DNA from: Cernens ardua
GTDB taxonomy: Bacteria; Pseudomonadota; Gammaproteobacteria; Pseudomonadales; Halomonadaceae
NCBI RefSeq assembly: GCF_051251085.1
Contig: NZ_JBPCZH010000001.1
Span: forward strand, 930,001-994,000
DNA length: 64,000 nucleotides
Reading direction: 5' to 3'
Part shown: positions 34,943-44,278 of the stretch, piece after piece
Position numbering within the stretch: the first letter of the stretch is position 1
Layout: each line of letters starts with the position of its first letter
The notes under the pieces: model-generated
Told to the model about the DNA's origin: nothing
What the model saw: the letters and a program-made list of their open reading frames with translations, nothing else
Databases searched by the model: none
Position numbers and translations under genes: made by a program

Positions 34943-35851
34943 TTAGTGAGCCGACGAGGTATCGTTCGTTGCCTGTTGAGCGTTCTTTTGTGCCTGCAAG
35001 CGCTGTTGGGCTATTTCAATACCCCCACGAATTGCGCTCTGATCGTCAGGGTTTTGCTGACCTGCCAAAGAAATTCTCCAGTGGGAGATGGCTCCCGCAT
35101 AATCCCCATGCAGGAAACTTATGAACCCAGCCAGGCTATTGATCGTCGGTTGTTGTGGGTCTTCCTGCTCTACTTTGTGAATCAACTGGCTGATTTCCGG
35201 TGTTACCTTACGCCCTGAGGCAAAAAACTCAGCCTGTGCCAATTCGGCATCCAGCGCCGGATTATGACCGGAAATCGCAATGATATGCCGCAAGGCGGCC
35301 ACACCATCACTGTAACGGCCGGAGTCACGATACAACGGGTAAAGCATTGCCCAAACATCCGGATTATCCGGCTGCTCTTGGGCCAGTTCTTCAAAGCGTG
35401 CAATATAGTGCGGTATCGTCGGATGGGCGCTCTGCATCACCTGATTACGGACATTGAAGAGTTCAACGTCCTCACTACTGCCTTTCAGGTGATACACAAC
35501 ACAGGCAGCCACGAGACAGCCAAGAGTCCCCACAATAGCCAGCCATTTGCCTGCGGAGGGTGAAGCAAGTGGCGAGCGGGGATGTTCGACCTGACTGTCC
35601 TCAAGAAGCTGACGTTCCAATTCGAGCTGAACGTTTCTGTATTCAGCCTCCGTTAGTTGTTTATCCGCTTTTTGTTGTTCCAGCTCAGCCAATTGACGTC
35701 GATATAGCCGAACATTGGTTGCACTGAGCTGATCCGCCTGTTCAAAATCCGACTGTAGAGCAGCCACTTTGCCGGAGCGGCGACAGGCTGCCAATACAAA
35801 AAGCAGGAAAAAGGCTATCAGTAGAATCGCGCCTACATAAAAATCCAGCAT
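34943..35851 (-). CDS. ccmI: Cytochrome c maturation protein CcmI
   Basis: A 302-residue protein with two membrane helices (about 5-23 and 103-122) and a C-terminal periplasmic TPR-type domain (ARFEELAQEQPDNPDVWAMLYPLYRDSGRYSDGVAALRHI). CcmI (CycH) binds apocytochrome c and presents it to the CcmF/CcmH haem-ligation complex. It is the last gene of the ccm operon, and its ATG overlaps the ccmH stop by one base, showing tight coupling. Confidence 0.9.
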   Translation of the reverse strand: MLDFYVGAILLIAFFLLFVLAACRRSGKVAALQSDFEQADQLSATNVRLYRRQLAELEQQKADKQLTEAEYRNVQLELERQLLEDSQVEHPRSPLASPSAGKWLAIVGTLGCLVAACVVYHLKGSSEDVELFNVRNQVMQSAHPTIPHYIARFEELAQEQPDNPDVWAMLYPLYRDSGRYSDGVAALRHIIAISGHNPALDAELAQAEFFASGRKVTPEISQLIHKVEQEDPQQPTINSLAGFISFLHGDYAGAISHWRISLAGQQNPDDQSAIRGGIEIAQQRLQAQKNAQQATNDTSSAH

Positions 35852-36387
35852 TAGTGCGAGCTCCCTGATTGGGCGGATGATCCTTCACCATCTTCACTGG
35901 AATGGCGCTTAAGTAGTTCAGCAAGGTGTTCGCGTTCCGAGGCATCCAGCTCAGTCACTCGATTCCGCCGATGTCGTACTACAAACAGGCCAAGTATCAG
36001 AACACCCAATATGACCGCTATACCCGGAAATCCCCAAAGCAGCCAGGTACGGGATTCGATACGAGGCTTGTACAGAACATATTCACCAAAACGGGCAACC
36101 AGTTGTTGACGAATCTGATCATCCGACTCGCCTGCCTTCAACCATAAACCGATCCGGTTGCGGATATCACCTGCAATGGGCGCCTGTGAACTGGCGAGGC
36201 TCTCATTTTCACATTTAGGGCAACGTAGCTCGTTGGTCAGCTTTTCATAGCGTACTGCCAGTTTCGGATTATTGAACTCTGTCGGCGTGTTGTCCGCATT
36301 CGCTGTCATGCTAAAGCACATGAAAATGGCCGCCAACATGACAAAAATAAAAGCACGTAAATGGTAAAAATGACGGAGACAAGACAT
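35851..36387 (-). CDS. ccmH: Cytochrome c maturation thiol protein CcmH
   Basis: A 178-residue thiol-disulphide protein: an N-terminal signal/anchor, the redox motif RCPKC (Cys56 and Cys59) in ELRCPKCENESLASSQAPIA, then a C-terminal membrane helix (about 116-136) and a charged tail. CcmH (CcmL/CycL) keeps the haem-binding cysteines of apocytochrome c reduced together with CcmG. It is a one-base overlap away from ccmG upstream and ccmI downstream. The central motif is RCPKC where many relatives have RCxVC; the two cysteines are intact. Confidence 0.92.
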   Translation of the reverse strand: MSCLRHFYHLRAFIFVMLAAIFMCFSMTANADNTPTEFNNPKLAVRYEKLTNELRCPKCENESLASSQAPIAGDIRNRIGLWLKAGESDDQIRQQLVARFGEYVLYKPRIESRTWLLWGFPGIAVILGVLILGLFVVRHRRNRVTELDASEREHLAELLKRHSSEDGEGSSAQSGSSH

Positions 36388-36917
36388 TATTCTGCAATCC
36401 TTTTCAGCGTCGGCATAATGACAGAATTGACATCCTGCGGCGTGATGTAGCCAGTATGGTGGTAGCGTATAACGCCATTGCTATCCACAATAAAGGACTC
36501 GGGCGCACCGTAAACCCCCAGATTGAATCCCAATGACCCTGAAGGGTCTGCAATGATGCTTTGGAAAGGGTCACCATAGTTATTCAGGAATTGATCAGCA
36601 TCCTGGCGATCATCCTTGTAATCCACCCCGACGATACGTACACCACGCTGTTGCAATTGAAGTAATTGAGGCATTTCCTGTACACAGGTAGGGCACCATG
36701 AGCCCCATACGTTCACCAGTGTTACATGCCCTTTGAACATAGTCGACGAGTACTGCTCAGCCGGATTATCCAATCCCTTCAGAGTAAACTCAGGAAAAGG
36801 GGTAGAGATCAGCGCCGATGCTCTCGGTTTTTGCGAACTGCCAATGCCATACCAGAGAATCACGGCCAGACATACAAACAGAATCAGTGGGACAAACAGG
36901 TAGAGTCGCCGTTTCAT
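36387..36917 (-). CDS. ccmG: Thiol:disulphide interchange protein CcmG/DsbE
   Basis: A 176-residue membrane-anchored thioredoxin-like protein. Residues about 5-24 form the anchor. The active site WCPTC (Cys75, Cys78) lies in NVWGSWCPTCVQEMPQL, and the GVYGAPESFIVDSNG segment carries the cis-proline region typical of CcmG. It reduces CcmH or apocytochrome cysteines in the periplasm. It overlaps the ccmF 3' end by four bases. Confidence 0.94.
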   Translation of the reverse strand: MKRRLYLFVPLILFVCLAVILWYGIGSSQKPRASALISTPFPEFTLKGLDNPAEQYSSTMFKGHVTLVNVWGSWCPTCVQEMPQLLQLQQRGVRIVGVDYKDDRQDADQFLNNYGDPFQSIIADPSGSLGFNLGVYGAPESFIVDSNGVIRYHHTGYITPQDVNSVIMPTLKRIAE

Positions 36918-38908
36918 TTGCTTCCCTCCACAACCATACCGGGTTTGAATTGTTTTGATTTCCGCCGATATCGTTTATCACTGGCAGCCAACATGCCACT
37001 TGCCACCATCATCAAACCGCCCCCCCATATCCAGCGCACGAAAGGCTTGATCTGGATCCTCAACGACCACGCCTCCCCCTCTAATGGCCCACCCAGAGAA
37101 ACATAAAGATCACGGAACGGGTTGAATTCCAGCGCAGTATCCGTCATCGGCTGATGGGAAACGATATAGACACGTTTTTCGGGGTACATCATGCCAACGA
37201 AATCACCATTATGACTCACGCTTAAGGTCGCGCGATCAGCCACCCAATTGGGCCCTTTGATCTCGTTCATGGACTCCATGGTGAACTGATATTCGCCCAC
37301 GGTAGCTGTCGTACCTGGTGCAAGACTGACATTCTGTTGACTTGTGTAATGCGTAACAAGCGTAATCCCCACAATAGTGACTGCCAAGCCAAAGTGTCCA
37401 AGGTTCATGGCGTAGTGGCTTCGCGGAAAACGTCGTAATCCACGTAAGCCGGCGCGTCGTAATTGCACGACATAGTCACGAAACATGGGCAGGACAATCC
37501 ACAAGGCAATGGTTAATCCGAGGGTAACGCCAAAACTCCATTCACCGGAGTAAACGAGAGGTGCCAAAATACCAATGGCAATTGCAATAAGCGCAGCCCA
37601 CCACACACGTTTACGCAGCGTTTTTAGCGGGGTGTTTTTCCACTGACTGACAGGCCCCATCCCCATAAAGACCGCCATCAGGCTCATCAGAGGGACAAAC
37701 ATGATATTGAAATAGGGAGGCCCTACCGAAATCTCACCATAACCCAGTGAGTTCAATGCCAGAGGATACAACGTGCCCAACAGGACAGTCGTCATCATGA
37801 CCATCAGAATAATATTGTTTATCAACAGCAGGGAATCACGCGACAGGAACGTAAAACTACTGCCTGTATTAACCTTGGGCGCACGCAAAGCGTATATCAG
37901 CATCGATACCCCAACGGTAATTCCGAGCAGTACTAGAATATAATTACCGCGCTCTGGATCGTTGGCAAACGAATGGACCGAACTCAATACACCGGAGCGC
38001 ACAAGGAAGGTGCCCAGCAGTGATAGCGAGAAGGCCAGTATAGCCAGCAATACAGTCCAGCTTTTGAAGGAACCTCGTTTTTCCGTCACCGCCAGCGAGT
38101 GAATAAGCGCTGTGCCCGCCAGCCATGGCATCAGGGAGGCATTTTCAACCGGGTCCCAAAACCACCAGCCGCCCCAGCCCAACTCATAGTAGGACCACCA
38201 GCTTCCCAACGCGATCCCCCAGCTCAGGAAGGCCCAGGCCAGCGTTGTCCATGGGCGCGCCCAACGGCACCAGGCCGCATCCAGCCGCCCACCCAGCAAT
38301 GCAGCCATGGCAAAGGAAAAGGCCACCGAAAAGCCAACATAGCCCATATAAAGAAGGGGCGGATGAACGATCAGCCCCGGGTCTTGCAGCATGGGGTTAA
38401 GATCCACCCCATTCTGAGGAGGATTGGGCAAAATACGCTGAAACGGGCTGGAGGTTTCAATAATAAAGCTAAGGAAGCCCAGCGAAATAACCCCCATCAC
38501 ACCCAGCACACGGGCCAGAAAATCACGTGGGAGCCTACGCGAAAAAAGGGCAACGGCTACGCCCCAGAAGGAGAGCAGCAAGTCCCAGAGGAGCATGGAA
38601 CCCTCGTGCGCCCCCCATACGGCACATATCTTGTAATACCAGGGCAACAGCGTATTGGAGTTTTCGGCAACGTACGCATCGCTGAAAACATCATTCAGAA
38701 AACAGATCGTCAGAATGATGTAGGCGATCAACAGAAAGAAAAACTGTGCCAATGCCATCGGCTGGGCAAATGCCATCCATAAGGGCTTGCGCTTCCAGGC
38801 CCCCCACAAGGGAATGACGGCCTGCATCAGGCTGGCAAAAAAAGCCAGTATCAGCGAATACAGCCCCAACTCCGGTAACCATGCTAAAAACATCGAATCA
38901 CTCATCAT
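36914..38908 (-). CDS. ccmF: Haem lyase component CcmF
   Basis: A large multi-pass membrane protein of about 664 residues. The tryptophan-rich haem-handling motif WGGWWFWDPVENASLMPWL, the WGAHEGSMLLWDL segment and many membrane helices are typical. With CcmH and CcmI it attaches haem covalently to CXXCH motifs of apocytochromes. The frame is open to a GTG at 38932, but neither that codon nor the ATG at 38908 has a good ribosome site. ATG 38908 is chosen, and ATG 38893 (MFLAWLPELG) would fit family N-termini equally well. Confidence 0.94.
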   Translation of the reverse strand: MMSDSMFLAWLPELGLYSLILAFFASLMQAVIPLWGAWKRKPLWMAFAQPMALAQFFFLLIAYIILTICFLNDVFSDAYVAENSNTLLPWYYKICAVWGAHEGSMLLWDLLLSFWGVAVALFSRRLPRDFLARVLGVMGVISLGFLSFIIETSSPFQRILPNPPQNGVDLNPMLQDPGLIVHPPLLYMGYVGFSVAFSFAMAALLGGRLDAAWCRWARPWTTLAWAFLSWGIALGSWWSYYELGWGGWWFWDPVENASLMPWLAGTALIHSLAVTEKRGSFKSWTVLLAILAFSLSLLGTFLVRSGVLSSVHSFANDPERGNYILVLLGITVGVSMLIYALRAPKVNTGSSFTFLSRDSLLLINNIILMVMMTTVLLGTLYPLALNSLGYGEISVGPPYFNIMFVPLMSLMAVFMGMGPVSQWKNTPLKTLRKRVWWAALIAIAIGILAPLVYSGEWSFGVTLGLTIALWIVLPMFRDYVVQLRRAGLRGLRRFPRSHYAMNLGHFGLAVTIVGITLVTHYTSQQNVSLAPGTTATVGEYQFTMESMNEIKGPNWVADRATLSVSHNGDFVGMMYPEKRVYIVSHQPMTDTALEFNPFRDLYVSLGGPLEGEAWSLRIQIKPFVRWIWGGGLMMVASGMLAASDKRYRRKSKQFKPGMVVEGSK

Positions 38909-39039
38909 CAAACGGTAAGAATATCCGGTCACAACCGGTTTATTTTTGATTCATCATGCCGTCCACAGGGTGAGGCATACAAAGTAGCGGACGTCATACC
39001 GCTTCAGAAACGCATCCATACCTCACCTGAAATCCATTA

Positions 39040-39573
39040 TCACTGTGCCGAGTTGGTCGCGGACCCCAGATTACCGACTCGGGCAACCCCTCTGATGGCC
39101 TGAGGTGAAAATCCTGCATCCATTTGCAGTCGGTATTTTTCAGGAATCTGACCGCCCTGTTTCAGTGCAGAAGCTACCTCAGGCGGTGTGTATTTTTCAT
39201 CATGCTTGGCAAGCACCTGCGAGGCATTGATAACACCATTAGGCTCAAGCTTACCTACCACAACTACACCCGATCCCTCACGAAAGAGATCCGGTAATAT
39301 GCCATCGAAATCTACTTTGACATTGGCATCGAAGTCGGTAATGACAAAACTGACATCCACCCCCTGAGCCGAATGCTCGATACTGTTGAAGCGTACTACG
39401 CCACCCGCCCGTAATGTCCGCCCCACGGGCGCCTGTCCGGCTACAATCTGTTTGGGTGTATAAAATAGATTCAGATTGGAACGCAAGGCATACAGTGTTA
39501 ATCCGATTGCGACAGCAGCTAAAACTACCAGCCCGATTACCAATAAAAGTCGTTGACGCCGCTTGGGATTCAT
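39040..39573 (-). CDS. ccmE: Haem chaperone CcmE
   Basis: A 177-residue periplasmic haem chaperone with one N-terminal membrane helix (about 9-29) and an OB-fold domain. The haem-binding His124 and Tyr128 are seen in LAKHDEKYTPPEV, the same spacing as His130/Tyr134 of E. coli. The tail after residue 150 is flexible. It receives haem from the CcmABCD complex and hands it to CcmF. Confidence 0.95.
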   Translation of the reverse strand: MNPKRRQRLLLVIGLVVLAAVAIGLTLYALRSNLNLFYTPKQIVAGQAPVGRTLRAGGVVRFNSIEHSAQGVDVSFVITDFDANVKVDFDGILPDLFREGSGVVVVGKLEPNGVINASQVLAKHDEKYTPPEVASALKQGGQIPEKYRLQMDAGFSPQAIRGVARVGNLGSATNSAQ

Positions 39574-39759
39574 ACCCTTTCCCTGTGGTTGTGTCGGTAA
39601 CGTATGTAGGTGAATAACCGTGTGGTGTTCGTCATACAGTGTTTATCGTACAGACTTTTTACATACGATCCGGTGTTCTTAAAGTGCTCGTGGCGCCCTT
39701 AATGTGCTCATAAAGCTTATCATCCTGTCTTCCACGAACATTGGTGATATCGATCCAAC

Positions 39760-39960
39760 TCAGGTATCCATTCGCTGCTGTGCCTTCTTGCGACGCTCCA
39801 GACGACGGATTTCAGTCAAAATACGGCGCCGCTCCCGCTTCGCCATGACAACCTGAATAAGTAATAGCCCCAATACCATACCCCAGGCCGGCCAAACATA
39901 GGGCGCGTAACCATTCATGTCCAAAAAGGCAGAGAGGCTGCTGAAGTAAATGGTCATCAT
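39760..39960 (-). CDS. ccmD: Haem exporter protein CcmD
   Basis: A 66-residue protein with one membrane helix (about 21-41) followed by a basic Arg/Lys-rich coiled-coil tail, the usual CcmD layout. NGYAPYVWPAWG is the conserved family N-terminus. It stabilises the CcmABC-CcmE complex. Its start overlaps the ccmC stop by four bases. The gap to ccmE (186 bases) holds no gene. Confidence 0.88.
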   Translation of the reverse strand: MMTIYFSSLSAFLDMNGYAPYVWPAWGMVLGLLLIQVVMAKRERRRILTEIRRLERRKKAQQRMDT

Positions 39961-40709
39961 GCTCCTCCCTTCTCTGTGGGCAGAGTAATCTCACGCACCC
40001 AACGGGACCGGTATTCACGCTTCAATATCTGATTGCGCATGCGTGTCAGTGTCAGTGCCGCAAAGAAGAAATAGAACCCCAGCATGGTAAACAACAGAGG
40101 TAACCACATCGAAGCAGGCATATCAGGCTTGTGAGTAAGGCTGAAAGTATCGGTCTGATGCAATGTATTCCACCAGACAACCGAATATTTGATGATCGGA
40201 AGGTTGACGACCCCCACTAGCGTCAGAATGGCAGCCGCCTTGGCACCACTATCACGGCTCGCAAAGCTGGCACGAAGCCCGATAATTCCCAAATAAATGA
40301 AGAGCTGGATCAGCATGGAGGTCAACCGGGCATCCCATACCCACCAGGTTCCCCAAGTAGGAATACCCCACACCGAGCCGGAGAAAAGGGCCGCGAATGT
40401 CATCGTGGCGCCAAAAGGTGCGACAACGTAGGCAGCAACATCAGCCAGTTTGATCTTCCAGACCAGATAAATAACCGCAGCGACCGCCATTACGGCAAAA
40501 CAGGACTGCGCCAGCATCGCTGTTGGCACATGAACATAAAGTATGCGTTCGGAATCGTGCTGATAACGATCAGGTGGGGCGATCGCTAACCCCCATACAC
40601 TTCCGATCAGGATAGTTATCAGGGACGCTCCCCACAACCACGGTAACCAGGGGCCCGTTTTCGTATAAAACCATTTGGGAGAGCCCCATTTATGTATGAA
40701 TTGCCACAT
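39957..40709 (-). CDS. ccmC: Haem-handling membrane protein CcmC
   Basis: A 250-residue six-helix membrane protein. The haem-handling motif WGTWWVWDARLTS is present, with conserved histidines in LYVHVPTAML and WWNTLHQTDT. CcmC loads haem onto CcmE at the periplasmic face. It is followed directly by ccmD and preceded by a 192-base gap after ccmB that contains no recognisable gene. Confidence 0.95.
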   Translation of the reverse strand: MWQFIHKWGSPKWFYTKTGPWLPWLWGASLITILIGSVWGLAIAPPDRYQHDSERILYVHVPTAMLAQSCFAVMAVAAVIYLVWKIKLADVAAYVVAPFGATMTFAALFSGSVWGIPTWGTWWVWDARLTSMLIQLFIYLGIIGLRASFASRDSGAKAAAILTLVGVVNLPIIKYSVVWWNTLHQTDTFSLTHKPDMPASMWLPLLFTMLGFYFFFAALTLTRMRNQILKREYRSRWVREITLPTEKGGA

Positions 40710-40901
40710 CGACCATCATATCCTGCGCTGCCAGTTTCACGTTTTATCAATCCTGGTCATTATAAGGATTGATTTGTCTCTTGCGTTGCCTGCTGCGGCC
40801 CGCAATTTTTTATTTTCCACTTTTATTTCTTCGGCATGCAGCGCTCTCGACAGCAATGCGATACCTTTTTCTATGAATCAATTTCTACAAATACGCTCTT
40901 G

Positions 40902-41600
40902 TCAATCGGCAAGCGTTAGCCTCAATGAGGCGGAAGTCGCCCAGGGAGCCAGCCCCAACGCAATCGCAAACATGGCCCCCATTATCGCCAATTGCGGCCC
41001 AATAGGTACATTCTCGATCGCCAACTGTGCGGCTCCCGCGCCAAATATCAGTACAGGGATATAAAGGGGTAATACCATGAGGGAAAGTAAAAGACCGCCC
41101 CGTTTGATGCCTAACGTTAACGCAGCCGCAATGGCCCCAACCAAACTGAGCGTGGCACTTCCCAGCAATAGCGTTACCACCAACGCCCAGCCATCAGTGA
41201 AAGGCAATCCCAACATACTGCCGAATATGGGTGAGAAAATCGCCAGTACAAAACCTGTTACCAGCCAGTGGGCTATCACCTTTGCCAGTACCAGCGGCGC
41301 AACCGGATGCGCCGACAACAATAGCTGCTCCAACGTGCCATCTTCATGGTCCGAACGGAACAGTCCATCAAGTGAAAGCAACATGGCGAGCAAGGCGGCT
41401 ACCCATAAGAGCCCAGGCGCAATATTCCTCAATTGATGAGAATCTGGCCCCAATCCCAATGGAAACAGGATAACCACCAGTACAAAAAACAGCAGAGGCC
41501 CGACCAGATCCTGATGATGACGAAAACGGAGGAGTAACTCACGCTTCAACACAGCAATAAACGCTTGCCTGAGCCCCATTCGAGGTTCGGAGGTGGACAT
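40902..41600 (-). CDS. ccmB: Haem ABC exporter permease CcmB
   Basis: A 232-residue membrane protein with about six helices. FKRELLLRFRH-like sequence at the N-terminus (VLKRELLLRFRHHQDLVGPLLF here), the SLDGLFRSDHEDGTLEQLLLS loop and the IFGAGA segment mark CcmB. It is the permease partner of CcmA in the complex that releases holo-CcmE. It begins one base after the ccmA stop. Confidence 0.94.
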   Translation of the reverse strand: MSTSEPRMGLRQAFIAVLKRELLLRFRHHQDLVGPLLFFVLVVILFPLGLGPDSHQLRNIAPGLLWVAALLAMLLSLDGLFRSDHEDGTLEQLLLSAHPVAPLVLAKVIAHWLVTGFVLAIFSPIFGSMLGLPFTDGWALVVTLLLGSATLSLVGAIAAALTLGIKRGGLLLSLMVLPLYIPVLIFGAGAAQLAIENVPIGPQLAIMGAMFAIALGLAPWATSASLRLTLAD

Positions 41601-42323
41601 TCAGTGCGCCTCCCCTACTCGAATCTGAACGGAATGGCTGTTTTCCAGTGTATGTCCACCTCGTCCATCAAGCCGTATCCGTTCCACTCGTTCATCCAGC
41701 CCCAGAGGATGGTGTGTTGTAACCAACACAGCCCCCCCCTTATCGCGGTGCTCTGCAATCCAGCGTTCCAACAACGCCACCCCATGGATATCGATTGCCG
41801 TGAAGGGCTCATCCAGTATCCACAAGGCCTTTTCCTCAAGGTGCAAACGCGCCAGAGCCACACGGCGCTGCTGCCCAGCTGACAACCGCTCAACTGGCAC
41901 TTCTTCAAACCCCAAAAGCCCCACTTTTTCCAGTGCCTGCCAGCGCAGTGCTTCAGCCGTGGATGGATTGTGTTCACCAAGGGCCTGATACCACTCGAGG
42001 TTTTCCAGCGGGCTCAATACCCCTTTAACACCAGAGTGATGGCCCAAATAAAGGAGGTCACTTTTCAGTGCCTGTGCGTAGCGATTCAGCGGCTTTCCTT
42101 TCCAGAACAACGTGCCCTGATAGTCGGCAAATTGCCCACTCAGGATTTTCAGCAGGGTAGTTTTACCGCTTCCGTTGGGCCCTTCGATCCATAACAACTG
42201 CCCTGATTCGAATGTAAAATTCAGATCAGTAAAAAGAGGACGGTCATCACGTTCACACCCCAACGACTCAGCACGAAAATGCACGGTCAAAAGGTAAACT
42301 CCACTGGAAAAAGGCTGAGTCAT
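41601..42323 (-). CDS. ccmA: Haem ABC exporter ATP-binding protein CcmA
   Basis: An ABC ATPase of 240 residues when started at the ATG at 42323. The longer open frame to 42512 adds a cysteine-rich stretch not seen in the family. Walker A is GPNGSGKTT, the signature LSAGQQRRVALARL and Walker B LWILDEPF. ATP hydrolysis by CcmA is needed to release haem-loaded CcmE from CcmC. First gene of the ccmABCDEFGHI operon; the ribosome site is weak. The promoter should lie in the ~490 bases upstream shared with the divergent S24 gene. Confidence 0.92.
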   Translation of the reverse strand: MTQPFSSGVYLLTVHFRAESLGCERDDRPLFTDLNFTFESGQLLWIEGPNGSGKTTLLKILSGQFADYQGTLFWKGKPLNRYAQALKSDLLYLGHHSGVKGVLSPLENLEWYQALGEHNPSTAEALRWQALEKVGLLGFEEVPVERLSAGQQRRVALARLHLEEKALWILDEPFTAIDIHGVALLERWIAEHRDKGGAVLVTTHHPLGLDERVERIRLDGRGGHTLENSHSVQIRVGEAH

Positions 42324-42811
42324 ACAGAGGGAGCTCAGTATCAGAACTTTGCGAGATGCACACACTGCATGATGAAAGCAGGTAAACCTCACCAAACATG
42401 AACTACCATGGCAACAGCTAACAGATTCAAAACAGGATAAATTCAAATTGGCTGCCAATAATACGCCTATTCTTCTCGGCTCTCTACCCGATGTAAATGC
42501 ACAAGGCGCCATTAACTTAAAAAAGATTATATTTCGCTAATACTTGATGAAATACATACGTCATCACTCAGCAAAGTCGCCTGGACGATTACTTTCAACG
42601 ACGTGAACTTGTAGGTATGGGCACCTATCCAAAACAGACTTTTCCAGAACCCTCTCACATCCTGCACGTTGACCATGATTTTTGTGAATGTTTTCAAAGA
42701 GGCTTTTTTCGTCCAAAGAAAACATAACGTTTTCATATATAAGGACTTTAATGCCGATGAAGATAGTTGCGTGGAACCAGCGCCCATAATTTTTACTTTT
42801 ACGTTCTCGAC

Positions 42812-42831
42812 AACTGTTTACCCATACAGTA
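42812..42831 (+). promoter_or_regulatory. SOS (LexA) box upstream of the S24 peptidase gene
   Basis: CTG at 42814-42816 and CAG at 42827-42829 are separated by exactly ten bases, the CTG-N10-CAG LexA consensus, with the outer TA of CAGTA also matching. A TCGACA -35-like hexamer and a TACTCT -10-like hexamer, 17 bases apart, would enclose it. It lies about 195 bases before the S24 peptidase start. The remaining sequence between 42324 and 43023 shows no gene. Confidence 0.6.
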
Positions 42832-43023
42832 CTCTGTATCTCAAACAGGATCGTCATAGCATGTCATTCCTGTCAGCATGCTTCTTTCTACCAGCGTGCT
42901 CCAGCATCGTGTCAGGCACTCACTGCACTCGTTATTCATGTCATTTGCCCCGCCAGGACACGGTTTCAGTAAATCGCAGCGCTTTTGACGCCGGTTTAGT
43001 GTTTACACCTTATGGAGAATCTG

Positions 43024-43500
43024 ATGAACATGGCAACTGAGTCTCTTTTTTATAACCGCAAAAAGAATGTCCCCCTGAATGCTGAGGCATGGTGCCCTAT
43101 AGATGCCCAAACATTGACGGATATCCCGTTATTGGGAACGATATCGGCGGGTATGCCCATTGAAGCCTGCCTGAATGAAGAACGTATTGCCGTCCCCTCA
43201 GAGCTCGTGCGTCGAAATACCTATGCCCTGAAAGTGCGCGGCAACTCGATGATCGACTGTAACATCTTCGATGGTGATATCATTATCATTGAAAAGACAG
43301 AGTCCGCCGAAAATGGTGAAACGGCTGTCGTCCTGATCAATAATCAGGAAGTCACCCTCAAGAAACTTTATATCGAAAAGACGGGCGTTCGCCTTCAGCC
43401 TGCCAATCAATCCATGCGCCCCATTTATCTGAAAAATGGGGATATTCAGGTGCTGGGTCTGGTAATGGGAGTGGCGCGCCGTCCTGCACAGGCCGCTTGA
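43024..43500 (+). CDS. LexA/UmuD-like S24 peptidase without DNA-binding domain
   Basis: A 158-residue protein that is almost only an S24 (LexA/UmuD) autopeptidase domain. Likely self-cleavage site is Ala42-Gly43 in TISAGMPIEA. The catalytic Ser75 (GNSMID) and Lys113 (TLKKLY) are both present, and GVRLQPANQSMRPIYL and LGLVMGV complete the fold. There is no N-terminal helix-turn-helix; the frame is closed by a TAG at 42997-42999. The sequence is closer to LexA than to UmuD, yet the architecture is UmuD-like, and no umuC follows. The ATG at 43024 is chosen because GGAG lies seven bases before it; ATG 43012 and 43030 are alternatives. It is translationally coupled to the next gene (TGATG). Confidence 0.82.
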   Translation: MNMATESLFYNRKKNVPLNAEAWCPIDAQTLTDIPLLGTISAGMPIEACLNEERIAVPSELVRRNTYALKVRGNSMIDCNIFDGDIIIIEKTESAENGETAVVLINNQEVTLKKLYIEKTGVRLQPANQSMRPIYLKNGDIQVLGLVMGVARRPAQAA

Positions 43501-44126
43501 TGAGTACCCTTTACCGATTTGACGTTCCCCGGGCAACAGTGGAAACCCCGCATACCGCAGCATTTGAAGTCAATAAAAGCCATTTCATTGCCTGGGTGGC
43601 GCGTTGTGAATCAGTAGAAGAAGCTCATGCACTGCTTCATTTGGCACGTGAACATTACGCTGATGCGCGCCATCACTGCAGTGCGTTCATCGCAGGCCCT
43701 CCGGGGGAGCAAACCGCTATTGGCTTCTCGGACGATGGTGAACCCGGAGGTACCGCCGGACGGCCCATTTACCAGGTGCTGGAAGGAAGTGGTCTGGGGC
43801 AGGTAGGCTGTGTTGTCATTCGCTATTTTGGCGGGATCAAACTGGGCACAGGCGGCCTTGTGCGTGCCTATACCAAAGCAGCCCTGATGGCGCTTGAGAC
43901 ACTACCCCTTGTGCCTTTTGTCCGCCGGGAAGAAAAACAACTCCTGACAGATTTCAGCGACGAATATACCGCCAGACGCTGGATCGAACGTCACGGCGGT
44001 ATCATTAACACCGTTGATTATCAGGCCCAAGGGGCTACCTTACAGCTCGTTTGGCCCAGCGATACGCCAATGGATATTAATGATCTCAATCTGGAATTAA
44101 ACCAACCGGCCGTATTGCTGGAGTAA
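43500..44126 (+). CDS. YigZ/IMPACT family protein
   Basis: A 208-residue protein of the IMPACT/YigZ family. The N-terminal UPF0029 domain carries ADARHHCSAFIAG, FSDDGEPGGTAGRPIYQVL and GCVVIRYFGGIKLGTGGLVRAY, the family signature. A smaller C-terminal domain (DUF1949-like) follows. The eukaryotic relative regulates translation through Gcn1; the bacterial role is not defined. Its ATG overlaps the S24 gene stop (TGATG), so the two are one transcriptional unit. Confidence 0.9.
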   Translation: MSTLYRFDVPRATVETPHTAAFEVNKSHFIAWVARCESVEEAHALLHLAREHYADARHHCSAFIAGPPGEQTAIGFSDDGEPGGTAGRPIYQVLEGSGLGQVGCVVIRYFGGIKLGTGGLVRAYTKAALMALETLPLVPFVRREEKQLLTDFSDEYTARRWIERHGGIINTVDYQAQGATLQLVWPSDTPMDINDLNLELNQPAVLLE

Positions 44127-44144
44127 TATCCCTGGCCAAACGTA

Positions 44145-44176
44145 AAAAAGCCCGAGCATTTTGCCTCGAGCTTTTC
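44145..44176. terminator. Bidirectional terminator between yigZ and cbpM
   Basis: AAAAGCCCGAG pairs with CTCGAGCTTTT across a short loop with one mismatch. The A run before and T run after let it act on both convergent transcripts. Confidence 0.7.
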
Positions 44177-44278
44177 GATACCTGATACGGGTAAGGCCCC
44201 TGACTCATAAGCTTAGTGGGTTCCGTCTACCGCTGGTGGAACCTCGCTCCAATAGCATCAGAAGCACCATGCACCCTC

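Noticed and set aside
42669..43040. 123-codon frame upstream of the S24 gene, possible missing HTH domain
   Set aside because: It is in a different frame, contains no helix-turn-helix, and a TAG at 42997-42999 closes the S24 frame upstream.
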